Under the pieces are notes generated by a model. That model saw only the letters and a program-made list of their open reading frames with translations. It did not search any database and was not told the DNA's origin. DNA of 45,656 bases from UBA4285 sp050944355 (GTDB lineage: Bacteria > Bacillota > Clostridia > Lachnospirales > Lachnospiraceae): NCBI GenBank assembly GCA_050944355.1, contig JBMNQX010000013.1, forward strand, positions 1 through 45,656, written 5' to 3'. Positions 31,655-39,665 of the stretch are shown here, piece after piece. Position 1 is the first letter of the stretch. The number at the start of each line of letters is the position of its first letter. The position numbers were made by a program, and so were the translations under genes.

Positions 31655-32254
31655 TCAAGAATCGAAGTTCTCCCATTTGAGCCGGATCCGGGTGCGCGCG
31701 TTGTCGACAGACTTTTTGCTGCGCCCGAGCTGGTCGGCCATGCTGCCGAGCGGGACGTCTTCCTGCATCATCTCAAAAACTTTCTGCTCAAAAGGACTCA
31801 GTTCCTGCATGAAAAGCCGCCGGCGCTTAAGTTTTTCCGCGGCGGCCTCTTTGTCAAGCGCAATGCGCTCGGGATTTGTGTCCGCCTCTTCCGCCGCCGG
31901 ATCGACGGCGCCTCCGGACTCGTCCGGGCCGAGCGGAATGTAATCGTTGAGCGGCTCGTGCTTTCTGCGGTTTCCAGCGCTGACCGCATTCTGAATCCGC
32001 CGCCGGATGACCAGAACCGCAAATGACCGGAACGACGCGCCCTTTGACGGGTCGAAGCTCAGCGCCGCCTGATAGAGGCCGATCATCCCCTCCTGAATCA
32101 GGTCCGCCTTGTCCGCGCCGCCCGTCAGAAAATATTTCTGCGCCTCGCTCAGAACAATTGTCTTATAGTGCTCGGCCAGAACTTCATAGGCCGATTCCTG
32201 TCCTTCGCGGCAGAGAGCCAGAAGCTCTTCGTCGCTCAAATCGCGCATTGCCAC
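31655..32254 (-). CDS. sigH: RNA polymerase sigma-H factor
   Basis: A sigma-70 family factor which in spore formers controls the transition phase and early sporulation genes. The 199-residue protein has region 2 (DLIQEGMIGLYQAALSFDPS, about 51-70, with SFAVLVIRRRIQNAV) and region 4 (LSPFEQKVFEMM, MADQLGRSKKSVDNARTRIR). It starts with GTG at 32252-32254, AGGGGA six bases upstream; an ATG two codons later is the alternative. The order cysE-cysS-mrnC-rlmB-sigH matches Bacillus subtilis and supports the name, though the yacP gene usually between rlmB and sigH is missing. Confidence 0.93.
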   Translation of the reverse strand: MAMRDLSDEELLALCREGQESAYEVLAEHYKTIVLSEAQKYFLTGGADKADLIQEGMIGLYQAALSFDPSKGASFRSFAVLVIRRRIQNAVSAGNRRKHEPLNDYIPLGPDESGGAVDPAAEEADTNPERIALDKEAAAEKLKRRRLFMQELSPFEQKVFEMMQEDVPLGSMADQLGRSKKSVDNARTRIRLKWENFDS

Positions 32255-33028
32255 TTACAGTCCCCTCTGTCTCACAATCTCATAAGCAAGCACACCGGCA
32301 GCCACCGACGCATTGAGCGATCCGATATTCCCCTTCATCGGAATGGAGGCGGTAAAATCGCACTCTTCTTTCACCAGCCGGCTCACACCTTTTCCCTCGT
32401 TCCCGATGATAAGGCCGAGAGGCCCTGTAAGATCCAGATCATACATCGGCGTGCCGTCCATATCCGCGCACACAAACCACAGACCCTGTTTCTTGAGATC
32501 CCCGATCGTTCTCACCAGATTGGTCACGCGCGCCACCGGCACATAATTGACCGCCCCGGCGCTCGCCTTGCTGACAACGCCCGTGAGACCGCTCGCGCGG
32601 CGTTTCGGAATGATCACCCCGTGCGCTCCCGCGCACTCAGCTGTCCGGATAATGGCCCCCAGATTGTGCGGGTCCTCGATGTCGTCGAGAACAATGACAA
32701 ATGGCGCCTCACCTTTTTCCTTTGCGGCAGCCAGAATATCTTCCACTTCCGCGTAGTTTCCGGCCGCCGCCTCCGCGATCACGCCCTGATGATGGCCGGT
32801 CTCACTCATCACATCCAGCCGTTCCTTCTTCACAAAATTCACGACTGTTCCGGCCTTTTTGGCCTCGCGCAGAATCTGCGCGATGTGGCGGTCCGGATCT
32901 TTCCCGGCAGACTGCGCGTGCTCCTGCACGTAGAGCCGGTTGATCGTGCGCCCGCTTTTAAACGCCTCCAGGACAGCGTTCTTTCCTTCCAGCTGCAGAG
33001 AATCTTCCCGGAATTCATCCTTGCTCAT
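32255..33028 (-). CDS. rlmB: 23S rRNA 2'-O-methyltransferase, RlmB/TrmH family
   Basis: A SPOUT methyltransferase that modifies a guanosine in the large-subunit RNA. The 257-residue protein has an N-terminal substrate-binding domain (KNAVLEAFKSGRTINRLYV) and the knotted catalytic domain with DDIEDPHNLGAIIRTAE, IIGNEGKGVSRLV and GSLNASVAAGVLAYE. Its ATG lies inside the end of mrnC (14-base overlap) and its TAA abuts the sigH start, indicating one transcript. Exact target base is inferred from the family and gene order. Confidence 0.94.
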   Translation of the reverse strand: MSKDEFREDSLQLEGKNAVLEAFKSGRTINRLYVQEHAQSAGKDPDRHIAQILREAKKAGTVVNFVKKERLDVMSETGHHQGVIAEAAAGNYAEVEDILAAAKEKGEAPFVIVLDDIEDPHNLGAIIRTAECAGAHGVIIPKRRASGLTGVVSKASAGAVNYVPVARVTNLVRTIGDLKKQGLWFVCADMDGTPMYDLDLTGPLGLIIGNEGKGVSRLVKEECDFTASIPMKGNIGSLNASVAAGVLAYEIVRQRGL

Positions 33029-33464
33029 CTGTTTTCCCCGCTTTCAGACCTTCAATCCCCGCCGCGATCAGCTCTTCCATCCTCCGGTACTCGCCGTTCA
33101 GATACAGATACCCGATCACAGCCTCAAAACCTGTCGCCCGGCGGTACTCGCCCACCGTCGCGCTCTTCGCCTTTGTGTACGAATGCGCGTTGCGGCCTCT
33201 CTTATAAATATTCTGTTCTTCCTCACTCATCAGCGGCAGAAGCACGTCCACCATGGCCGACTGCGCGCCGGCCCGGGCAAGCGCACTGTCCGCCCGGTTC
33301 AGCTTGTCAACCTGCCGGTTACCGCCGGAAACCAGAATCGTGCGCAGCGTCAGCTCGTAGACAACATCGCCGATCCAGGCCAGCACAAGCGGCGAATACT
33401 CAGACGCGTCCTGCGGGTGCAGATCAAACTGATCCCGGATCGCCTCCGTCAGGCTCTCTTCCAT
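33015..33464 (-). CDS. mrnC: Mini-ribonuclease III
   Basis: Matures 23S rRNA ends in Firmicutes. The 149-residue protein is an RNase III catalytic domain without the dsRNA-binding domain; the metal-binding signature is in VLAWIGDVVYELTLRTIL, and RRATGFEAVIGYLYLNGE carries the second set of conserved residues. It overlaps cysS by 16 bases and rlmB by 14, so all are coupled. Normal length. Confidence 0.95.
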   Translation of the reverse strand: MEESLTEAIRDQFDLHPQDASEYSPLVLAWIGDVVYELTLRTILVSGGNRQVDKLNRADSALARAGAQSAMVDVLLPLMSEEEQNIYKRGRNAHSYTKAKSATVGEYRRATGFEAVIGYLYLNGEYRRMEELIAAGIEGLKAGKTDEQG

Positions 33465-34867
33465 CTGACGCCCTCTCTGGTGTCCTCGAGGATAATTCCC
33501 CTGGCCGCCAGCTCGTCGCGGATCTCGTCCGCGCGCTTGTAGTTTTTCGCCTTGCGGGCCGCCTGGCGCTCTTCGATCAGCTTCTCTACCTCATCGTCGA
33601 GCAGCTCTTCTTTGATCTCGGCGTTGATTCCCAGCACTCCCGTCAGCTTCAGAATCTGCTCCTTCATCGCCGTGACAAATGCTTTCGTGCTCGTCTCGTC
33701 CGCGTTCATGTTGGCAAAGCGGGCAAATTCAAAGACAGCCGTGATGGCATCGGCGGTGTTGAAGTCGTCGTCCATGGCCTCCTCAAAATCCGCCGTGAAT
33801 TTCTTCGCGGCCTGAAGCTTTTCCTCTTCAACCGATGTGAGCGGGGCATCGGAAGCATTTGTCAGGAGTTCGTTCAGATGTGTCACGGCGGTGCGGATGC
33901 GGTCAAGTCCTGTCTTCGCGGACTCCATCAGTTCCGCGCTGAAATTGATCGGATTGCGGTACTGCGCCGAGAGCATGAAGAAGCGCAGAACCTGCAGATC
34001 ATAGCGCTTGCTGATGTCCCGGACGGTGAAGAAATTGCCGAGCGACTTGCTCATCTTTTTGTTGTTGATGTTCAGGAACGCGTTGTGCATCCAGTAGTGG
34101 GCAAACGGTACTCCGTTGGCCGCCTCGGACTGCGCGATTTCGTTCTCGTGATGCGGGAAGATCAGATCTTCGCCGCCCGCGTGGATGTCGATCGTGTCGC
34201 CGAGATAGCGCTTGGCCATGACCGAGCACTCGATGTGCCAGCCCGGACGGCCTTCGCTCCACGGGCTCTCCCAGTACGGCTCCCCTTCTTTCTTCGGCTT
34301 CCAGAGCACGAAATCAAGCGGGTCTTCCTTTTCGCCGGCCCCGTCGACCTTGAGCGCATGCTTCTCGTCGCGGTGTCCCGGCTCCAGATCGTCGATGTTT
34401 TTGTGGGACAGCTTGCCGTAGCCCGGGAAACTTCTCGTGCGGTAGTAGACCGTGCCGTTTTTCTCATAGGCGTGGCCTGTGTCGATCAGGACCTGGATCA
34501 TGTCGATCATTCCGCTGATTTCCTGCGTCGCGCGCGGATTCTTCGTCGCCGGCTCGATGTTCATGCCGGCCATATCCTTTTTGCACTCCTCGATGTAATG
34601 CTCGGAGATCTCCTCGGTCGTTTTGTTCTCAAGGATTGCCTCTTTGATGATTTTGTCGTCGACGTCCGTGAAGTTGGACACATAATCGACCTGATAGCCC
34701 TTGTATTCAAAGTAGCGGCGCACCGTGTCGAACACGATCATCGGGCGCGCGTTGCCGATGTGAATCAGATTGTATACAGTCGGGCCGCAGACATACATCT
34801 TGACCTTTCCCGGTTCAATCGGAACGAATTCCTCTTTCTGTCTGGTCAGTGTATTGTAGATTTTCAT
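33449..34867 (-). CDS. cysS: Cysteinyl-tRNA synthetase
   Basis: Class I synthetase for tRNA-Cys. The 472-residue protein begins MKIYNTLTRQKEEFVPI, has the HIGH-type motif in CGPTVYNLIHIGNARP, zinc ligands in WHIECSVMAK and the later HHENE, and the KMSKS loop KKMSKSLGNF. The C-terminal anticodon-binding region is complete. The ATG overlaps the cysE stop by four bases, as in many Firmicutes. Confidence 0.98.
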   Translation of the reverse strand: MKIYNTLTRQKEEFVPIEPGKVKMYVCGPTVYNLIHIGNARPMIVFDTVRRYFEYKGYQVDYVSNFTDVDDKIIKEAILENKTTEEISEHYIEECKKDMAGMNIEPATKNPRATQEISGMIDMIQVLIDTGHAYEKNGTVYYRTRSFPGYGKLSHKNIDDLEPGHRDEKHALKVDGAGEKEDPLDFVLWKPKKEGEPYWESPWSEGRPGWHIECSVMAKRYLGDTIDIHAGGEDLIFPHHENEIAQSEAANGVPFAHYWMHNAFLNINNKKMSKSLGNFFTVRDISKRYDLQVLRFFMLSAQYRNPINFSAELMESAKTGLDRIRTAVTHLNELLTNASDAPLTSVEEEKLQAAKKFTADFEEAMDDDFNTADAITAVFEFARFANMNADETSTKAFVTAMKEQILKLTGVLGINAEIKEELLDDEVEKLIEERQAARKAKNYKRADEIRDELAARGIILEDTREGVRWKRA

Positions 34868-35652
34868 TTTTCCTCCTCCGGCTTCTGCATGTCCTGCCGT
34901 TTATTCTTGTCAGCCGTCTTATCCGCCATCTGCTCTTTTCTCTGCTTCAGGCGCTCCTGCGCTTTCTCCATATCCTGACTGCCGATGACGATATTGTCAA
35001 GACAGTACAGGCGATTCTTGAGTCTCGCATTCTCCTGCCGCAGATTGTTGATCTCGGACATAACCGGATCCGGGAGATTCGACTGATTGAGATCGTCCGC
35101 GTCCACATGCGCGCCCATGACGACGCGCCCCGGCACGCCAACAACCGTTGAGTTGCTCGGCACATCGTGCAGCACGACTGAGCCGGCTCCGATCTTCACG
35201 TTGTCGCCGATCGTGATGGAACCGAGGACCTTTGCGCCCGCCCCGACAAATACATGTGAGCCAAGCGTCGGATGACGCTTGCCCTGCTCCTTTCCGGTCC
35301 CGCCGAGCGTGACGCCCTGATACAGAATCACGTCATCGCCGATGATGGCCGTCTCTCCGATTACGACCCCGTGGCCGTGATCGATGAAGAAATCTTCGCC
35401 GATCTGCGCGCCCGGGTGAATCTCGATCGACGTCTTGCGGGCGGCTTTCTGCGAGATCTTTCTGGCCTTGTAGAATTCTCCCTTCTCGTAGAACTTATGC
35501 GCCTTTCTGTACCAGTACACGGCCCAGAAGCTGGGGTACAGCAGCACCTCTTTGTCTTCCTTGATCGCCGGATCCTTTGCGCGGACCAGCGGAATCTGAC
35601 TTTTGTAATACCTTCTGAATGAAGGTGAAAGCATATATAAAAACTGAAACAT
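34864..35652 (-). CDS. cysE: Serine O-acetyltransferase
   Basis: Makes O-acetylserine, the direct precursor of cysteine. The 262-residue protein has a helical N-terminal domain (YPSFWAVYWYRKAHKFYEKG) and a left-handed hexapeptide beta helix with IDHGHGVVIGETAIIGDDV, GVTLGGTGKEQGKRHPTLG and GAKVLGSITIGDNVKIGAGS. The last 70 residues form a charged, probably coiled-coil extension not needed in shorter CysE proteins. First gene coupled to cysS, 33 bases after ispF. Confidence 0.95.
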   Translation of the reverse strand: MFQFLYMLSPSFRRYYKSQIPLVRAKDPAIKEDKEVLLYPSFWAVYWYRKAHKFYEKGEFYKARKISQKAARKTSIEIHPGAQIGEDFFIDHGHGVVIGETAIIGDDVILYQGVTLGGTGKEQGKRHPTLGSHVFVGAGAKVLGSITIGDNVKIGAGSVVLHDVPSNSTVVGVPGRVVMGAHVDADDLNQSNLPDPVMSEINNLRQENARLKNRLYCLDNIVIGSQDMEKAQERLKQRKEQMADKTADKNKRQDMQKPEEEK

Positions 35653-35685
35653 GACCTATTTTCCTTATCCTGTGTGCTTCGGAGC

Positions 35686-36246
35686 TCACGACTCCGTTTT
35701 GTCTTCCGCTTTCTGCAGGCGCGGACAGACAGCACATCCGGCGGGCGTTCCGTCCCCCGGCGAATACAGGTCATCCACAGAACTCAGCGCGCACACGGCC
35801 TGCGCGGCAATTCCCTCGCCGCTGCCGGTGAAGCCGAGTCCCTCTTCCGTCGTCGCCTTGACATTGACCTGCTCCGGGTCAATGCCGAGCGTCTTCGCAA
35901 AATTTTCCTTCATCTGCGCAATGTAAGGCCGCATCTTCGGCTTCTGCGCGATAATCGTACAGTCGACATTGTCGACGATATATCCCTTTTCCTGCAGCAT
36001 ATCCCGCACAGCCGCCAGCAGCTTCAGACTGTCGGCGCCCTCGTACTTCGGGTCATTGTCCGGAAAATGCAGACCGATGTCACCGAGCGCCGCCGCCCCC
36101 AGCAGCGCATCCATCAGCGCGTGTGTCAGCACATCCGCGTCCGAATGCCCGAGCAGCCCGTATTCATATGGAATTTCGACACCGCCGATGATCAGCTTTC
36201 TGCCCTTCGTCAGCCTGTGTACGTCATATCCGGTTCCAACGCGCAT
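35686..36246 (-). CDS. ispF: 2-C-methyl-D-erythritol 2,4-cyclodiphosphate synthase
   Basis: Fifth step of the non-mevalonate isoprenoid pathway. The N-terminus MRVGTGYDVHRL has the zinc ligands D8 and H10; GLLGHSDADVLTHALMDALL carries the third histidine, and DIGLHFPDNDP and VKATTEEGLGFTGSGEGI are typical. The core ends near residue 158; about 28 further residues, SPGDGTPAGCAVCPRLQK and onward, contain two cysteines and are not part of the known fold. ispD is not adjacent in the window. Upstream is a 130-base leader region with a TATAAT near 36360. Confidence 0.95.
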   Translation of the reverse strand: MRVGTGYDVHRLTKGRKLIIGGVEIPYEYGLLGHSDADVLTHALMDALLGAAALGDIGLHFPDNDPKYEGADSLKLLAAVRDMLQEKGYIVDNVDCTIIAQKPKMRPYIAQMKENFAKTLGIDPEQVNVKATTEEGLGFTGSGEGIAAQAVCALSSVDDLYSPGDGTPAGCAVCPRLQKAEDKTES

Positions 36247-36355
36247 TTAGGCTCTCCTTTCTGACTCATGACTATACTGTTTTCCACTAATTATTACAGT
36301 TTTCATGACAAATGCCGGTTCTTTGGCCGCGCACGTCCTGTCATAATCATAACCG

Positions 36356-36363
36356 TTATTATA
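36356..36363 (-). promoter_or_regulatory. Possible -10 box ahead of the ispF-sigH block
   Basis: On the minus strand GCTATAATAACGG contains a perfect TATAAT, but the -35 position holds only a T-rich tract from the upstream terminator. A second weaker box, TATAGT, lies 25-30 bases before the ispF ATG. The 263-base gap between ispF and the fucosidase gene otherwise holds one terminator. Confidence 0.4.
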
Positions 36364-36378
36364 GCAAAGCGCTGGGAA

Positions 36379-36423
36379 ATAAAAAAGGATGCCGGGAAAC
36401 TTTCACAAGTATTTCCCGGCATC
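36379..36423 (-). terminator. Terminator after the fucosidase gene
   Basis: Twelve-base arms GATGCCGGGAAA and TTTCCCGGCATC with a 12-base loop, followed on the minus strand by C and six T. It ends the lyase-like/fucosidase transcript. Confidence 0.92.
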
Positions 36424-36509
36424 GAAAGCAAGCTGGCATCGAAAACCGCCCTATTCTTGTTTCCCCGATGCCTTTGTCGTTCAAAGAGCCAAGGTGCATC
36501 GGAATTCAT

Positions 36510-37889
36510 TTAAGTATAAATCTGGATACTTTTCAGGAACACTTCGTCTCTTGCCGCCGTGACTTTGAGAACGAGTTCGTCCACGTCCGCCCAGTCGACT
36601 GTCCGCGTGAGCGGATTCTGATTGGAAAACGGATCGGTGAGCTGGCAGATTTTTTTGTGTCCGATCGTCGTGCCCTGATAGAACGGGTAGGAGCGGCCGC
36701 TATCGGAAGCCGCCGAGATCTGGAAACTCTCAACTCTCTGTCCGTGGCTCAGATCTTCTTCCAGGATGACATACCGGACAGCCTTTCCTTTTTCGCGCAG
36801 ACGGATCCGGTACTCCGGCTGCGTCGGATAGCCGCCGCTTTTCTTTTTGATATCTGCCGCGGCGGGCGCGCCGAACTGTTCCTCAAGGAAGGCGCGGAAT
36901 TCTCTGAGTCTCTTCACATCCCGGGCGTCGATCAGGCCGTCTGCATCCGGCGGGAGGTTCAGATTCAGGCAGGCATTTCCGCCGACGGATGCGAGATAAA
37001 TCCGAAACAGCTCCTGAATGCTTTTCGGTTCCTCTTCTTTGTGCCAGAACCAGCCCTTGCGGATCGAGGTGTCAATTTCAGACGGCACAAACGCGAGGCC
37101 CTTCGAATACAGGATCTGACTGAGCGAGCCGATCTGCTGATTTGTGTTGTACAGAAAGGCAAGCGAACCCGCGTCTGCCATGGGGCCCGGGCCGGTCTGC
37201 GCGTCAGCGTATTTGCAGAGCTCTTTCGGCACGACAGCCCACTCGGAACTCCTCGGGTCGCCCGACTCATTGCCGCACCAGCGCACGTCGGGTCCGAAAT
37301 CGTTGAAGATCACGGCACCCGGCTGGTATTTCCGGATCAGCCCGATGTAGCGCGGAAAATCATAGTTCTGCTTCTTCCCGTTCGGCCCCTCGCCGCAGGC
37401 GTTGTCAAACCACACATAAAAGATGTCGCCGTACTGCGTAAGAAGCTCGGTCAGCTGGGCGCAGAAGTAGTCGTTGTACTCGTCCGTCCCGTAGAGCGGG
37501 CAGTTCCGGTCCCAGGGCGACAGGTAGAATCCGAAACGGATCCCGCCGCGGCGGCAGGCGTCGGACGCCTCCCGCACAATGTCCCGGCCGAACGGCGAAT
37601 ACATCACACTGTGTTTTGTGTATTTCGTGTCCCAGAGACAGAAGCCGTCGTGGTGCTTCGCAACGAGCACCATGCCCTTCATCCCGGCATCTTTTATCGT
37701 CTGCACCCACTGATCGCAGTCGAGTTTCGCCGGATTGAAAATTTCCTCTTTTTCATCCCCGGTCCCCCACTCGCGGCCGGTAAATGTGTTCATCCCGAAA
37801 TGGATGAACGCGTAGCTGTCCATGTCAAACCATTCAAGCTGGCGCGCGCTCGGGACGACGTGCGCGGCCTCTTTTATAAAGCTTTCCAT
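36510..37889 (-). CDS. GH29 alpha-L-fucosidase
   Basis: Releases alpha-linked L-fucose. The 459-residue protein has the GH29 barrel with FIHFGMNTFTGREWG (28-42), VLVAKHHDGFCLWDT (74-88) and the nucleophile aspartate D162 in FYVWFDNACGEG; the C-terminal part is a beta domain. No signal peptide, so it is cytoplasmic. It lies 15 bases after lyase-like gene A, the same transcript. The specific linkage is unknown, and the family also contains galactosidase-type members. Confidence 0.93.
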   Translation of the reverse strand: MESFIKEAAHVVPSARQLEWFDMDSYAFIHFGMNTFTGREWGTGDEKEEIFNPAKLDCDQWVQTIKDAGMKGMVLVAKHHDGFCLWDTKYTKHSVMYSPFGRDIVREASDACRRGGIRFGFYLSPWDRNCPLYGTDEYNDYFCAQLTELLTQYGDIFYVWFDNACGEGPNGKKQNYDFPRYIGLIRKYQPGAVIFNDFGPDVRWCGNESGDPRSSEWAVVPKELCKYADAQTGPGPMADAGSLAFLYNTNQQIGSLSQILYSKGLAFVPSEIDTSIRKGWFWHKEEEPKSIQELFRIYLASVGGNACLNLNLPPDADGLIDARDVKRLREFRAFLEEQFGAPAAADIKKKSGGYPTQPEYRIRLREKGKAVRYVILEEDLSHGQRVESFQISAASDSGRSYPFYQGTTIGHKKICQLTDPFSNQNPLTRTVDWADVDELVLKVTAARDEVFLKSIQIYT

Positions 37890-37904
37890 TTTGCCTTTCT
37901 GTCC

Positions 37905-39548
37905 TCAGTTTTTTATGCCGATCTTAAACTGCTTTTCAAACGGCGTGTACGCGTTGAAGAAGACTGTGAAACTGTAGCTGTCTTTTTCCTCACCGGAATA
38001 ATGTCCGGGGAACGAGTGTTCGCCAAATCCGGGGCCGATCTCAAATTCGTGTCCGGGGGTCCTCACGGTGAGCATGCTGTCCTTCAGAATCATCGATTCA
38101 CCCGTCTTTGCGCGCAGGAAGATGTGCTCATTTTCCAGGACCGCGTCACCCGGCACACAGAAAAGTATGCGCAGCGGCATTCCGGTAAGGCCTTCTGTTT
38201 TCACGGTAAATGACAGCCCATCTTCTTCCTCTGTAATGACGAGGGTGGTGCGGATGGTGTCCGGATGGATTTTCTTTCTCTTCGTATTGTCCATCTTCCA
38301 CCAGTCGGCCGTTCCCTGATATTCGCCGAACGGCTGGTAATACCAGGACTGGAATGTCTCCGAGAGAATGCAGCCGTGTTCCGTGACCTGCATCGTATCC
38401 GGCGTAAAATACCGCTTCTCGCAGACTGCCTCTCCGATCTTCAGATAAAACTGATACGATCCGCACTTAAAGAACAGGAATGATGACTTCCCTTTCAGGA
38501 CTGTGTATGCGTACTTTTTGTTCTGCATGCGCAGAACACCGGCCGTGTGGAAATCCTTCCGATATGTTTCCGGGAATCCGCAGTGGGTAAATGTATGCTC
38601 CCGCAGCGCGTCAAACAGCATCAGATACGGTCCACCCTCAGGCGCCAGAGCACCGCGCGCCTGTGAATCCTTCAGAATCTGGTGCGCCGCCGCGTCCAGA
38701 ACCGGATCATCTGTCTCACAGACAGCGTAAAGGTACTGCATGAAATATTTGTCAAGATATTCCAGTTTTCCCTGATCCTGCCGGGTCGAGTTCTGCGTGA
38801 AAATAGTGTGATCCGGATCCAGGTAATACAGCATCATCTTCAGATTCCGGACGACGTCATCCAGATACTGTCTGTCCCCTGTCTCCTGGTACAGCGACAG
38901 CAGAGCATTGTTCACAACTGCGTTGTAATTGCCGGTTGAGCGCTCCGCGTACATGCCGTCCTCGTCGATGTCAATGCGCTCTGCCAGATATTCCTGCGCG
39001 CGGTTCTTAAGACTCTCCGCAAATTCCGTCTCTTCGGAAAAAAGATTCGCCGACTGCATGAGCGCCGCGCTGATAGCCCAGCGGTGATTCGGCGTGTGAA
39101 ACCCGCCGTCCCGGATGCCTTCCGCCGCTTTGTGAAGCATTGTCCGGTATTTTCCGAGAAGAACGGGAGTCTCTTCTCTCTCACCGCCATATTTCTTCAC
39201 AAGGCGGTAACCGAGAAGCAGCGGCTGAAAATTGAAGGAAGTGTCCGCCGCCGACTTGAAATTGCACACCGCAAAATCATACGTGCCGTCGGAATTCTGA
39301 GTTCTGCCGGCAAAGTCCAGGGCGAGCTGAATCGCCCCGAGAAGTTTTTCGCTGTGATAATATCTGCTTTTTTCGCAGTAGTAAACGGAAATAGCCGTCG
39401 CCGTCATAAAAATGGTCAGTTTCGGGTTCAGAATATCCTGACGCATGCCGCCGTACTGCAGATCCTCAGGATCTCTGACCTGAGTGCGCAGAAATTCCGC
39501 TGTCTCTTTCTCAGCGCTGTCCAAAAAATAATCTAAATACTGTTCCAT
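37905..39548 (-). CDS. Lyase-like protein A of unknown activity (paralogue of 43869-45506)
   Basis: A 547-residue soluble protein. The N-terminal 330 residues are helical repeats like an (alpha/alpha) toroid; the rest is beta-rich. Conserved between the two paralogues are GGFHTPNHRWAISAALMQ (148-165), YAERSTGNYNAVVNNALLSL (200-219) and FTQNSTRQDQGK. Asn-His-Arg and Tyr residues in such places are what toroid-plus-beta-sandwich polysaccharide lyases use, which is why I call it lyase-like, but I cannot name a family. The start is the ATG at 39546-39548 (MEQYLDYFLDS), matching the paralogue; a frame extending to 39587 enters the terminator. No signal peptide. Co-transcribed with the fucosidase. 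Confidence 0.75.
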   Translation of the reverse strand: MEQYLDYFLDSAEKETAEFLRTQVRDPEDLQYGGMRQDILNPKLTIFMTATAISVYYCEKSRYYHSEKLLGAIQLALDFAGRTQNSDGTYDFAVCNFKSAADTSFNFQPLLLGYRLVKKYGGEREETPVLLGKYRTMLHKAAEGIRDGGFHTPNHRWAISAALMQSANLFSEETEFAESLKNRAQEYLAERIDIDEDGMYAERSTGNYNAVVNNALLSLYQETGDRQYLDDVVRNLKMMLYYLDPDHTIFTQNSTRQDQGKLEYLDKYFMQYLYAVCETDDPVLDAAAHQILKDSQARGALAPEGGPYLMLFDALREHTFTHCGFPETYRKDFHTAGVLRMQNKKYAYTVLKGKSSFLFFKCGSYQFYLKIGEAVCEKRYFTPDTMQVTEHGCILSETFQSWYYQPFGEYQGTADWWKMDNTKRKKIHPDTIRTTLVITEEEDGLSFTVKTEGLTGMPLRILFCVPGDAVLENEHIFLRAKTGESMILKDSMLTVRTPGHEFEIGPGFGEHSFPGHYSGEEKDSYSFTVFFNAYTPFEKQFKIGIKN

Positions 39549-39566
39549 GCTGAAACTCTTTTCTGT

Positions 39567-39623
39567 AAAAAAATGAGGCACAATCATGACAAATCCATAA
39601 AGATTTTCACGTGTGCCTCATTT
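39567..39623 (-). terminator. Terminator after the sugar-binding lipoprotein, with nested hairpin
   Basis: Perfect 12-base arms AAATGAGGCACA (39571-39582) and TGTGCCTCATTT (39612-39623), with a T run on the minus strand. The 29-base loop itself can pair AAATC with GATTT (39591-39595 and 39602-39606). The unusual loop may allow an alternative fold that lets some transcripts reach the lyase-like gene 19 bases later. Confidence 0.8.
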
Positions 39624-39665
39624 GTCAGGAAAACTACCTGTTGTTATTCCTCAATTTGTATTGAA

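Noticed and set aside
32168..34978. Plus-strand open frame of 936 codons
   Set aside because: Antisense to sigH, rlmB, mrnC and cysS across several real gene borders; composition is not protein-like.
34868..36380. T-box leader ahead of the cysE-cysS genes
   Set aside because: I looked for the conserved T-box bulge and specifier stem upstream of cysS, cysE and ispF and saw none; the genes are too tightly packed.
36312..38213. Plus-strand open frame of 633 codons
   Set aside because: Antisense to the fucosidase and lyase-like gene A, and it passes through a strong terminator.
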